Assembly (NCBI RefSeq): GCF_014851585.1
Contig: NZ_JACVAB010000001.1
Coordinates: 1,302,001-1,366,000, forward strand
DNA: 64,000 nt
Reading direction: 5' to 3'
Source: Agrobacterium sp. AGB01
GTDB lineage: Bacteria; Pseudomonadota; Alphaproteobacteria; Rhizobiales; Rhizobiaceae
Below the pieces are notes generated by a model. It ran no database searches. It was not told the DNA's origin and saw only the letters and a list, made by a program, of their open reading frames with translations. Shown piece after piece: positions 37,662 through 45,755 of the stretch (positions are counted from its first letter, which is position 1; every line of letters starts with the position of its first letter). Made by a program: the position numbers and the translations under genes.

Positions 37662-38504
37662 TTAGATAAGGCCCATGCCCTTGAAGCTGACATGACCATC
37701 CTTGCCGATGATGATGTGGTCATGCACGGTGATGCCGAGCGGCTTTGCAGCTTCGATGATTGTGCGGGTCATGTCGATGTCGGCGCGGGACGGTGCGGGG
37801 TCACCACTGGGGTGATTATGCGCGAGGATCAAGGCAGTTGCCGACAGTTCCAACGCCCGTTTGATGACCTCACGCGTATAGACTGGTGTGTGATCAACCG
37901 TGCCTGTTCCCTGTACCTCATCGGCAATCAGCACATTGCGTTTGTCGAGAAACAGAATTCGAAACTGCTCCCGCGTCTCATGCGCCATGGCGGCATGGCA
38001 ATATTCGACGACTGCCGACCAGGAGCTTAAAATCTGCTTGTTGCGGATTTCGCTTTTCAGCGTGCGGTGGCCGATGGTCGATATCAGCTTGATATCCAGC
38101 GCCACGGTCTCGCCAATGCCCTTGACCTCTTGCAGCAGTGCCGCAGGTGCGCCAAACACGCCGCTCAACGTACCAAACCGGGCAAGTAATGCCTTGGCAA
38201 TCGGTTTGGTGTCCTTGCGCGGGATGAGCCTAAACAGCAGCAGTTCAAGGATTTCATAATCGGCAAGCGAGGTGTCGCCATTGTCCCGGTAGCGGCTGCG
38301 CAGCCGGTCGCGGTGGCCGTGATAATGGTGGTCGACAGATGGGTCGGCCTTGGCTGGGGCTTTCGCTGTTTTACCTGTCGCTTCGGGTATGCCGAAGAAA
38401 ACACGTTCGTCGGCATCCGTCAGGGAAAGGTCCAGACTTTCCTGCCCGGCAGAGGTTGAGGCAAGTGCTTCATGTTCTGCTGTTCGGGCAGGGTCTCTGG
38501 CCAT
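37662..38504 (-). CDS. radC: RadC/JAB-domain protein
   Basis: A 280-residue protein. After a variable N-terminal ~60 residues comes a helix-hairpin-helix-like region ([20 protein letters not shown]) and then the JAB/MPN metalloprotease-like domain with the metal motif [18 protein letters not shown]. RadC was once assigned to DNA repair, but that is now doubted and the biochemical role is open. It starts three bases after the map stop, so the two genes form one unit, an arrangement common in alphaproteobacteria. Confidence 0.9.
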   Translation of the reverse strand: MARDPARTAEHEALASTSAGQESLDLSLTDADERVFFGIPEATGKTAKAPAKADPSVDHHYHGHRDRLRSRYRDNGDTSLADYEILELLLFRLIPRKDTKPIAKALLARFGTLSGVFGAPAALLQEVKGIGETVALDIKLISTIGHRTLKSEIRNKQILSSWSAVVEYCHAAMAHETREQFRILFLDKRNVLIADEVQGTGTVDHTPVYTREVIKRALELSATALILAHNHPSGDPAPSRADIDMTRTIIEAAKPLGITVHDHIIIGKDGHVSFKGMGLI

Positions 38505-38507
38505 GGT

Positions 38508-39344
38508 TCAAGCCTTGAGCGGAGCAAGGCCCGGGCGGTCAAGGCCACCAGGCGACAGCGTGAAGATTTCACAGCCGGTCGCGGTCACGCCAACGGCATG
38601 TTCATATTGCGCGGTCAGGGAGCGGTCGCGGGTGACGGCCGTCCAGCCATCGGCCAAGACTTTGACATGTGGTTTGCCGAGATTGATCATTGGTTCGATG
38701 GTGAAGATCATGCCTTCACGCATTTCCGGACCTTCATGCGCTTCGCCATAGTGCAGGATGTTCGGCGTGTCGTGGAACAGCTTGCCAACCCCATGGCCGC
38801 AGAAATCGCGAACGACGGAGCAACGTGCCGCTTCCGCATGTGCCTGAATGGCGGCACCGATTGCGCCGGTGCGTGCACCCGGACGGACAGCCGCGATGCC
38901 CAGCATCAGGCATTCATGGGTCACTTCCAGCAGGCGCTCGGCAGCGCGCTTGATTTCACCAACCGGGTACATGCGGCTGGAATCACCGTGCCAGCCATCG
39001 ACGATATAGGTCACGTCGATATTGACGATGTCGCCATCGCGCAGCGGCTTCTCATTTGGAATGCCGTGACAGACGACATGGTTGATCGAGGTGCAGACCG
39101 ACTTGGTGTAACCGCGATAATTGAGCGTGGCGGGCAGGGCACCATGGTCCATGCCAAACTCAAACACAAAACGGTCGATCGTATCGGTGGCAACACCCGG
39201 TTTGACGATACTGGCAAGTTCATCGAGGCAGCGTGCAGTCAGCTGGCAGGCCTTTCGCATGCCCGCAAAATCCTCTGCATTATACAGCCGGATCGCCCCA
39301 GTATTCTTGAGTGGCGCAGAGGCTGCGTCGATATAGGTCACCAT
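38508..39344 (-). CDS. map: Type I methionine aminopeptidase
   Basis: A 278-residue metalloenzyme that removes the initiator methionine from new proteins. Metal-ligand segments are in order: VNIDVTYIVDGWHGDSSRMY (two Asp), FCGHGVGKLFHDTP (His), EGMIFTIEPMI (Glu) and AQYEHAVGVT (Glu). The start is ATG 39344 with AGGA upstream; the frame extends 15 codons further. It sits between sfsA (31 bases upstream) and radC, all on the minus strand. Confidence 0.95.
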   Translation of the reverse strand: MVTYIDAASAPLKNTGAIRLYNAEDFAGMRKACQLTARCLDELASIVKPGVATDTIDRFVFEFGMDHGALPATLNYRGYTKSVCTSINHVVCHGIPNEKPLRDGDIVNIDVTYIVDGWHGDSSRMYPVGEIKRAAERLLEVTHECLMLGIAAVRPGARTGAIGAAIQAHAEAARCSVVRDFCGHGVGKLFHDTPNILHYGEAHEGPEMREGMIFTIEPMINLGKPHVKVLADGWTAVTRDRSLTAQYEHAVGVTATGCEIFTLSPGGLDRPGLAPLKA

Positions 39345-39375
39345 TGTCCGCTTTTCCTGTCGTTTTCTATACTGT

Positions 39376-40098
39376 TCATAAAACAGCAAGGCAGTGTTCG
39401 TCTATCGCAACCACCTCATCGACTGCAATTTCCAGCGGTGAAACACGACATTTTACCGCATAGGCTTCAACACCCTGCCGAATGGCGAGGTTGAAAGCAG
39501 TAGCGTAAACCGGATCGAGGTCAGAGCAAATCCGAAACTGGTCGCAGTCGTCGCGCTGGATCAGGTAGAGCATGACGGCACGGTGACCGGCCGTTACCAT
39601 ATTGCCAAGCTCCTGAAGGTGTTTGGTGCCGCGCAGTGTTGCGGTATCTGGAAACTCCGCCAGACCGGGCTGACGCATGAAATGCACGTTCTTCACCTCG
39701 ACATAGGCATCCGCTCGGCCATCCGCTGACAGGAGAAAGTCGATTCGTGAGTTCTGGCCGTATTTCTGTTCCCGTCTCAGGGTGTCGTAACCGGAGAGGG
39801 GGGCAATCACGCCGTTGCGGATTGCCTCTTCCGCCAGCCGATTCGGCATACCGGTGTTAATGCCGACGATTGTGCCGTCGGCTTCCACCAGTTCCAGCAT
39901 ATAGGTGTATTTCCGGGTTGGACTGACGTTGTGTTGCGACAGCCATATGCGTGATCCGGGCTCGGTCAGGCCGCGCATCGAACCGGTATTGGGGCAGGAG
40001 CCGGTGATAAATGTACCATCTTCGAGTTCCGCGTCGAAAAGAAAGCGTTTGTAGCGGCTGACAAGACGGGCGGGAACAAGGGGTGTGCTGAAAATCAT
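39376..40098 (-). CDS. sfsA: Sugar fermentation stimulation protein homolog SfsA
   Basis: A 240-residue SfsA-family protein: [15 protein letters not shown] near the start, [36 protein letters not shown] and [16 protein letters not shown]. The DxEVKN-type acidic/Lys residues resemble a restriction-nuclease-like core, and the N-terminal region an OB-like fold. In E. coli it was tied to maltose gene expression and DNA binding; its true activity is not established. I chose ATG 40098 from the family N-terminus; the frame runs 71 codons further with no support. Confidence 0.92.
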   Translation of the reverse strand: MIFSTPLVPARLVSRYKRFLFDAELEDGTFITGSCPNTGSMRGLTEPGSRIWLSQHNVSPTRKYTYMLELVEADGTIVGINTGMPNRLAEEAIRNGVIAPLSGYDTLRREQKYGQNSRIDFLLSADGRADAYVEVKNVHFMRQPGLAEFPDTATLRGTKHLQELGNMVTAGHRAVMLYLIQRDDCDQFRICSDLDPVYATAFNLAIRQGVEAYAVKCRVSPLEIAVDEVVAIDEHCLAVL

Positions 40099-40316
40099 GC
40101 GGCATATCTGGGCGTTTGGACGTGAGGTTACAAGCCGATGCGTGACCCAGCTGTGGCCAAAGCATCGATGAAGAATTGCTCCACAATATTTATAATCTTT
40201 GTATTTGCACATGCCGGGCGAAAACGAATACAAGTTGAGCCGCAGAGCCTGAATGATGAGCTGGCTGGCAAAGTGAAGAAGTTTTATCCTGCGGGATAAT
40301 TGCCGGGACAAGATCG

Positions 40317-40718
40317 ATGAAAAACAGTTTGATGATTGTCAAAGCAGGAACGCGACTGGTCCCCGGTGCTTTTGTTGCTGTGTTGCTGGCAGGTTGCACA
40401 ACGCCACAGCCGGTCGATACCACTGCCTCTTTTAATACCCGCCCGGTGGCGCAGGTTGTTGGCCCGCAGCCGGTAAGTTCCCAGCCTGCGGTCAAGCAAG
40501 ACACCGGCACGTACCCAACCTTCTCAAAGCCACTGACTTCGGCTGCCGACCAGATGTCCGACACTGAGGCCATGGAACTGCAAAAGCGTCTTTCGTCGCT
40601 GGCATCTGCTCGCAAGGCCGGCCGGGTCAGTGAGGCGGACTATCGCCGCCAGTTGCAGGAACTGCAAAACCTTGCCACGCATCACGGTGAGGATGCACAG
40701 GCGCAGATCGCGCGATAA
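40317..40718 (+). CDS. Small lipoprotein of unknown function
   Basis: A 133-residue protein with a signal peptide ending in the lipobox LLAGC, so it is predicted to be lipid-anchored. A Pro/Gln/Val-rich linker follows, then a helical C-terminus ([20 protein letters not shown], residues ~82-101) resembling SHOCT-like short helical domains. I do not recognise the family. It stands alone, followed by a terminator. Confidence 0.75.
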   Translation: MKNSLMIVKAGTRLVPGAFVAVLLAGCTTPQPVDTTASFNTRPVAQVVGPQPVSSQPAVKQDTGTYPTFSKPLTSAADQMSDTEAMELQKRLSSLASARKAGRVSEADYRRQLQELQNLATHHGEDAQAQIAR

Positions 40719-40740
40719 TCCCTGTCCAAATTCTCTAGAA

Positions 40741-40779
40741 CAATGGCGCGTCGGAGAAATTTCCGGGGCGCCATTTTTA
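40741..40779 (+). terminator. Rho-independent terminator after the lipoprotein gene
   Basis: AATGGCGC pairs with GCGCCATT, with further pairing inside (TCGGA / TTCCGG region), followed by TTTT. It is 23 bases after the stop. Confidence 0.75.
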
Positions 40780-40969
40780 TGTTTAACCGAGGTTTAAAAC
40801 GCTATCTGCGTTTTTACGTTTTGGCTTAATCGTTGAATTACTTGGTTTTTTAACGGCAAATCATGGTTTGTACGTTACAGTTCTCCCACGTCAATTAGGC
40901 CTTTCAGCAAGGCTTGAAGGGCGCTTGTCGCCGCCGGATCAGTGGCTGCGGTTTCTTGGGGACTGGGGA

Positions 40970-41122
40970 ATGAAATTCGTTATCGCGGTGGTGCTGGCTT
41001 ACGGGATCCTGTTTTCCGCAAGCGAAGCAAAGGCACCCTCTTTATTTATGTCGCATGATTCGGCCGGAGTTTCGAGTTGGCAAATCCCCGGCCGGATAGC
41101 TCAGTCGTTGCCTGCCGCATAA
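40970..41122 (+). CDS. Possible 50-residue secreted protein
   Basis: A small frame starting at ATG with GGGGA upstream. The first 22 residues look like a signal peptide (MKFVIAVVLAYGILFSASEA, then KA). The mature part would be only about 28 residues. The frame is also open back to a TTG at 40868. Its last 22 bases overlap the 3' end of fnrN on the opposite strand. No family recognised, so it may not be a gene. Confidence 0.4.
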   Translation: MKFVIAVVLAYGILFSASEAKAPSLFMSHDSAGVSSWQIPGRIAQSLPAA

Positions 41123-41826
41123 TTCAGGCGGTCGAGATCGCCCACGGTGACGTGACGATTGTTCTCGATGTGAATGACACCTTCCTTGCGCAGCTTGGTC
41201 ATTTGACGGCTGACAGTCTCAATGGTCAGACCCAGGAAATCGGCGATATCTGCGCGTGACAAGGGCAGGTCGAAACTGGACTTGTCCTCATTTTCCGGAT
41301 CGATATGGGTGGCAATCAGGTAAAGGAAGCTTGCAACCTTCTCCTGCGCCGACTTGCGACCAAGCGTCAGCATCCAGTCACGCGCCTCATCCAGTTCCTT
41401 CAGGGACTGGTCGTAAAGCTTGTGCTCCATCTGCGGTGACTGGTTGAGAATGCGGTCCACCACATTGCGTGGGAAGATACAGATGTTGACATCCGTCGCC
41501 GCCTCGACCGTTGTGTTGCTTTCACCGACAAATGGCCGGCCAAGGAAGTCCGGTGCAAATTGCAATCCGACAATCTGCTGACGACCGTCAGACATCATCT
41601 TGGACAGCTTCACCACGCCGTTGAGAATATTGGCGTAAGTGGAAATAGATTCGCCCTGGCCAATCAGCTCATTGCCCGCCTCAAGCTTGCGTCGGCTGGA
41701 ATGTTTGCTGAGTTCCATCAGCTGTGCAGGGCTCAGGGAGCTGCACACCCCGCCATGGCGGGCCTCGCAGGAGCGACAGACAACTGGCTCTTCCGAGTTA
41801 TGAATGTTTTTAAGCAGCGTATCCAT
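41101..41826 (-). CDS. fnrN: FNR/CRP-family oxygen-responsive regulator, FnrN type
   Basis: A 241-residue transcription factor. Three N-terminal cysteines (C17, C20, C28 in VVCRSCEARHGGVC) and a fourth at C116 (VNICIF) match the [4Fe-4S] ligands of true oxygen-sensing FNR. A cyclic-nucleotide-binding-like beta barrel and dimer helix follow, then the helix-turn-helix (residues ~192-212) with E203-T-V-S-R207, the FNR recognition motif that reads TTGAT half-sites. Rhizobial FnrN activates microaerobic genes and regulates itself. An FNR box lies 121 bases before this start, shared with hemN. ATG 41826 is preferred over 41871, which would add an unconserved extension. Confidence 0.92.
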   Translation of the reverse strand: MDTLLKNIHNSEEPVVCRSCEARHGGVCSSLSPAQLMELSKHSSRRKLEAGNELIGQGESISTYANILNGVVKLSKMMSDGRQQIVGLQFAPDFLGRPFVGESNTTVEAATDVNICIFPRNVVDRILNQSPQMEHKLYDQSLKELDEARDWMLTLGRKSAQEKVASFLYLIATHIDPENEDKSSFDLPLSRADIADFLGLTIETVSRQMTKLRKEGVIHIENNRHVTVGDLDRLNYAAGND

Positions 41827-41946
41827 GAGGCAATATCCGATAGTTGCGGTAAAGTGCCGAAAAATCGGCACAAATTTACCCTTCCCAGTTTCTTAACGAA
41901 GCCGAATGTCCCCCTACGACTATCTTTGCGGAATGTACGCTTTGAT

Positions 41947-41960
41947 TTGATCGAAGTCAA
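41947..41960. promoter_or_regulatory. FNR box (anaerobox) between fnrN and hemN
   Basis: TTGATCGAAGTCAA matches the FNR consensus TTGAT-N4-ATCAA with one mismatch. Its centre is 41953.5. On the plus strand TACTTT at 41983-41988 is placed exactly where a -10 element should be for a class II FNR promoter (box centred at -41.5, start near 41995, before hemN). On the minus strand GATAGT (41919-41924 reversed) sits at the mirror position for fnrN. Confidence 0.82.
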
Positions 41961-42023
41961 AGTTGCAAACTGTCGCAGACGCTACTTTCGGGTTATGTTT
42001 AGAATGGCCAAGGTAGAAATTGC

Positions 42024-43373
42024 ATGTCGGAAAAGCTTCTCGAAAAATATTCCGGCGCGGTTCCGCGTTACACGAGTTACCCTACTGCACCCCACTTCCA
42101 CGAGGGGGTCAGCTGCGGCATTTATGCGCAATGGCTGGGCAAATTGGGCGATAGCGACAATTTGTCATTGTATTTGCACATACCTTATTGCGATCGCCTG
42201 TGCTGGTTCTGCGCCTGTCACACCAAACACACGCTGAAATATGAGCCGATTGCCAGCTACCTCACGTCACTGAAACTTGAAATCGCAGCTGTCGGTCAGC
42301 GGATATCACGCGATGCCAGGGTCACGGCCGTACATTTTGGCGGCGGTTCGCCAACCATGTTGAAGCCTCAAGATATGATTGATCTGATGGACTGTCTTCG
42401 CGCGGCCTTCAATTTTGCCGAGAACGCCGAAATCAGCGTGGAGATGGACCCCAACGATCTCGATGAGCCGAGATATGATGCGTTGGCCGCCATCGGCATG
42501 ACCAGAGCAAGTCTTGGCGTGCAGGACTTCGACCCCAAGGTGCAGAAAACCATAAACCGCATTCAGACCTTCGAGCAGACACGGTCGGTAGTGGAAGCGG
42601 TGCGGGCGAGGGGCGTACGTTCAGTCAATTGCGATATTCTTTACGGCTTGCCCTACCAGTCGCTGGACACACTGGCGGAAACCGTCAGGTCGATCATCTC
42701 GCTCGATCCGGATCGAATTGCACTGTTTGGTTATGCCCATGTTCCATGGATGAAAAAACACCAGACCATGATCCCTGACGAGGCACTGCCTGATATTGTC
42801 GAGCGTTACCGGCAAATGACGCTGGCTGGTGACATGCTGGTGGCGGCTGGTTATGTGGCAATCGGCATCGACCATTTTGCAAAGCCGGTCGATAGTCTGG
42901 CCGTTGCCTGTTCGAATGGGGACCTCAAGCGCAATTTCCAGGGTTATACCGATGACAGTGCCACGGCGCTGATTGGTCTCGGCGCATCTTCGATTGGCAA
43001 GCTGCCACAGGGGTATGTGCAGAACATGCCGGCGACAGGCGAATATCAGCGCATGGCTGAGACCGACGGCCTGTGCGTGGTGCGCGGTATTGAACTCAGT
43101 GACGATGACCGGGCCCGCGCCTGGGTCATTGAGCGCATCATGTGTGATTTCGCCTTCGACTTTGCCGAACTGGAGCGTGAATTCGGCCGGGATCCATCTG
43201 GTATTATTGCCGAAGCAAAACTGTTTGCGGCACAAAACAGCGATGGTATTGCGCAGATTAAAGGTCAGGTCTTTTCGCTCACAGAGGCGGGAAAACCCTT
43301 TGCGCGCACGGTCGCTGCGGCGTTCGATAGTTACTTATCCACTGGAAAAGGTCGCCATTCGGTTGCTGTTTAA
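42024..43373 (+). CDS. hemN: Oxygen-independent coproporphyrinogen III oxidase HemN
   Basis: A 449-residue radical-SAM enzyme converting coproporphyrinogen III to protoporphyrinogen IX without oxygen. The cluster motif is HIPYCDRLCWFCAC (C-x3-C-x2-C plus the fourth conserved Cys), with PRYTSYPTAPHF at the start and HFGGGSPTML after it, both characteristic of authentic HemN rather than HemW. ATG 42024 is 28 bases after the predicted FNR-dependent start. Regulation by FnrN under low oxygen is predicted from the box. Confidence 0.95.
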   Translation: MSEKLLEKYSGAVPRYTSYPTAPHFHEGVSCGIYAQWLGKLGDSDNLSLYLHIPYCDRLCWFCACHTKHTLKYEPIASYLTSLKLEIAAVGQRISRDARVTAVHFGGGSPTMLKPQDMIDLMDCLRAAFNFAENAEISVEMDPNDLDEPRYDALAAIGMTRASLGVQDFDPKVQKTINRIQTFEQTRSVVEAVRARGVRSVNCDILYGLPYQSLDTLAETVRSIISLDPDRIALFGYAHVPWMKKHQTMIPDEALPDIVERYRQMTLAGDMLVAAGYVAIGIDHFAKPVDSLAVACSNGDLKRNFQGYTDDSATALIGLGASSIGKLPQGYVQNMPATGEYQRMAETDGLCVVRGIELSDDDRARAWVIERIMCDFAFDFAELEREFGRDPSGIIAEAKLFAAQNSDGIAQIKGQVFSLTEAGKPFARTVAAAFDSYLSTGKGRHSVAV

Positions 43374-43497
43374 GCAACACATTGACAGCAAATTACACGT
43401 TCTTTGCTGGTACCCATTGGCTTTTCAACTTGATTTGCCTATGTGGTGCGTCTGATAAGCGTTATTTGAAGACAAAAGACAGACAAGGATTATGGGC

Positions 43498-43776
43498 GTG
43501 ACAGCTACATTTGACAAGGTTGCCGACATCATCGCCGACACCAGCGAAATTGACCGGGAAACCATTACGCCGGAGAGCCACACAATCGACGATCTGGGCA
43601 TCGACAGCCTTGATTTCCTCGACATCGTATTTGCGATCGACAAGGAATTCGGCATCAAGATCCCGCTCGAGCAGTGGACCCAGGAAGTCAACGAAGGCAA
43701 GGTAACGACAGAAGAATACTTCGTGTTGAAAAACCTCTGCGCCAAGATCGACGAACTGAAGGCCGCCAAGGGCTGA
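43498..43776 (+). CDS. acpXL: Specialised acyl carrier protein AcpXL
   Basis: A 92-residue acyl carrier protein that carries the 27-hydroxyoctacosanoate-type chain destined for lipid A in Rhizobiales. The phosphopantetheine site is [10 protein letters not shown], and the long [20 protein letters not shown] segment separates AcpXL from ordinary AcpP. I chose GTG 43498 (AGGA eight bases upstream, and the homologous N-terminus [10 protein letters not shown]); ATG 43492 two codons earlier is also possible. It opens the acpXL-fabZ-fabF2-fabF1-adh-lpxXL cluster. Confidence 0.95.
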   Translation: MTATFDKVADIIADTSEIDRETITPESHTIDDLGIDSLDFLDIVFAIDKEFGIKIPLEQWTQEVNEGKVTTEEYFVLKNLCAKIDELKAAKG

Positions 43777-43834
43777 TCTGTTCCGGCATCCGCAATTTTG
43801 TGGACCGCTGAGTGAGTTGAATATTGGTTTATAT

Positions 43835-43871
43835 CCCTCACGCCGGAACCGGCGGGAGGGATTGTTTTATT
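43835..43871 (+). terminator. Terminator-like hairpin between acpXL and fabZ
   Basis: CCCTC-A-CGCCGG pairs with CCGGCG-G-GAGGG (one A/G mismatch) around AA, followed by ATTGTTTTATT. It lies inside the cluster, 58 bases after acpXL and 14 before the fabZ ATG. Partial termination here would make acpXL message more abundant than the downstream genes. Confidence 0.6.
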
Positions 43872-43884
43872 AAGCGGAGGGCAA

Positions 43885-44361
43885 ATGCTTCTCGAATATT
43901 TCCAGATGATCGACCACATCGAGTCTGTCGATAAAACGGCGCGCATATTGAAGGCACGCTCTGTTGTGCCGGCAAAAAGCCCGGTTTTTGAAGGTCATTT
44001 TCCCGGAATGCCGCTTGTTCCCGGTGTTTTGCTGATTGAAACCATGGCGCAAGCCTCCGGCATGCTGGTTCTCAGCCTGACCGATTTTGCCGCCATGCCG
44101 TTTTTGATGACGGTTGACGGCGCCAAAATGCGCACTTTCGTGGAGCCGGAAGCGGTTCTGGATATCGAAGCGTTTCTGGAACATGAAGGTTCCGGTTTTG
44201 CTGTGACCAAGGCTAAGATCACCTCTGGTGGCAAGAAGGTCTGTGACGCGCAGCTGAAACTGCGCACAATGCCGTTCAGCGATATTCCGCTTGGTCCAAT
44301 CGTCAAGAAACGCGCAGAAGAAGTCGGCCTGATGGCTGCTCTTGCCGCCTCTGAAGGTTGA
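43885..44361 (+). CDS. FabZ-like 3-hydroxyacyl-ACP dehydratase of the VLCFA cluster
   Basis: A 158-residue hot-dog-fold dehydratase. The active-site block FEGHFPGMPLVPGVLLIE has the catalytic His and, further on, the Glu-bearing helix (IETMAQASGML). It is separate from the housekeeping fabZ and belongs to the acpXL cluster, where it removes water from hydroxyacyl-AcpXL during elongation. Rhizobial work calls it FabZXL. ATG 43885 follows GCGGAGGGCAA. Confidence 0.92.
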   Translation: MLLEYFQMIDHIESVDKTARILKARSVVPAKSPVFEGHFPGMPLVPGVLLIETMAQASGMLVLSLTDFAAMPFLMTVDGAKMRTFVEPEAVLDIEAFLEHEGSGFAVTKAKITSGGKKVCDAQLKLRTMPFSDIPLGPIVKKRAEEVGLMAALAASEG

Positions 44362-44546
44362 AAAACGCGCTATCAGCCGGTTCGACCGGTGAATAAACAA
44401 GGTTTTGAAGGCCTCGTTCGGGCCTTCGCCATTGCCAAGTCGTTTTGTGCGGATTATTCGGCAAGCATGTAATGCCGCAAGCTGGCGCAAACGCATGAAC
44501 AGCGGACGCGAACCACGGTGGGTCCTGCAACCGCAGAGGATGACGT

Positions 44547-45743
44547 ATGAGCAAATCTGACAATGATGTGGTGATAACAGGTGTTGGTATCGTGACCTGT
44601 CACGGTGTCGGTACTGAAGCGCATATCGCTTTGCTTTCCGCAAGTGTAGCGCCGGAAACGATTGTCGAGAGCGAGAAGTTCAAACCTTACCCGGTTCACC
44701 CGCTGCCTGAGATCGACTGGTCTACGCAGATCGGCCGCAAGGATCAGCGCCAGATGGAAAACTGGCAGCGCCTTGGCGTGTTTGCCGCGGGTCTTGCGCT
44801 GGATGATTCCGGTTTCAAGGAAGACGCAGACGCCTGCGCCACCATGGACATGATCGTTGCTGCCGGGGGCGGGGAACGTGACATCAACGTTGATACGCTG
44901 ATCGTCGATGAAGCCTTGAAGCGCAACGACCGCGAAATTCTTCTCAATGAAAAGCTGACGACGGAACTGCGCCCGACGCTATTTCTTGCCCAGCTTTCCA
45001 ACCTGATGGCTGGCAATATTTCCATCGTGCACAAGGTCACCGGTTCGTCGCGTACCTTCATGGGTGAAGAAGCAGCCGGTATCTCTGCCGTCGAAACAGC
45101 CTTCCACCGCATCCGTTCGGGTGAATCAAGCCATGCGCTGGTTGGTGGTGCTTTCTCGGCCGAACGTCCTGACATGATTTTGCTGTTTGAAGCCATCAAT
45201 GCCCACGCCCAGGGTGACTGGCAGCCATTGTGGTCGCGCAGCACTGATCATGGTGGTGGCATGATCACCGGTTCGGTCGGCGCATTCCTTGTTCTGGAAT
45301 CGCGCAAACACGCCGTTGACCGTGGTGCAAAGATCTATGCCCGCATCGACGCCATCGAAGGCGACCGCGGCAACCGCGACGACGCGAAGATGGAAAAGCG
45401 CCTTGAGCGCCTGCTGTCTCCAGCCGGTGATGCGGCCGATACGCTTGTTCTGTCGGGCGCCAGCGGTTTCCATGACGTGACGAAGCGCGAAAAGGCTCTG
45501 CTGGAAAAGGCGCTGCCAAACGCTGTTATCCGTGGTTTCAGCGGTGTTACCGGCCATGCGCTGGAAGCGCAGTTCCCGCTCGGCCTGGCACTCGGTGCCC
45601 TTGCGATTGAAAGCGGTGCAAAGCTGCCAGCCTTTGATGGCGCACAGGAAAAGCCGATGTCGACAAGCGCCAACACGGCAGTGGTTACCACCGTCGGCCA
45701 CGTGCGTGGCGAAGGCGTCGCCGTTTTGTCCCGTGATGTTTGA
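44547..45743 (+). CDS. Degenerate beta-ketoacyl-ACP synthase-like protein FabF2XL
   Basis: A 398-residue thiolase-fold protein of the KAS family (VVITGVGIVTCHGVGTE at the start, GGGMITGSVGAFLVLES, VTGHALEAQFPLGLALGALA). It lacks the catalytic cysteine: where ketosynthases read TACASG, this protein reads VTGSSRT (164-170). The first catalytic histidine (NAHGTxTP motif) is also missing, replaced by LSGASGFHD near 302-310. The second His remains (TGH, residue 337). It starts 12 bases before the intact FabF1 and probably pairs with it, like the chain-length factor of type II polyketide synthases. The pairing is inference; the missing residues are seen directly. Confidence 0.9.
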   Translation: MSKSDNDVVITGVGIVTCHGVGTEAHIALLSASVAPETIVESEKFKPYPVHPLPEIDWSTQIGRKDQRQMENWQRLGVFAAGLALDDSGFKEDADACATMDMIVAAGGGERDINVDTLIVDEALKRNDREILLNEKLTTELRPTLFLAQLSNLMAGNISIVHKVTGSSRTFMGEEAAGISAVETAFHRIRSGESSHALVGGAFSAERPDMILLFEAINAHAQGDWQPLWSRSTDHGGGMITGSVGAFLVLESRKHAVDRGAKIYARIDAIEGDRGNRDDAKMEKRLERLLSPAGDAADTLVLSGASGFHDVTKREKALLEKALPNAVIRGFSGVTGHALEAQFPLGLALGALAIESGAKLPAFDGAQEKPMSTSANTAVVTTVGHVRGEGVAVLSRDV

Positions 45744-45755
45744 GGAGTAAAAAAG

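Noticed and set aside
40190-40615. 141-codon minus-strand frame before sfsA and opposite the lipoprotein gene
   Set aside because: The plus-strand lipoprotein has a lipobox and terminator; the antisense frame has no such support.
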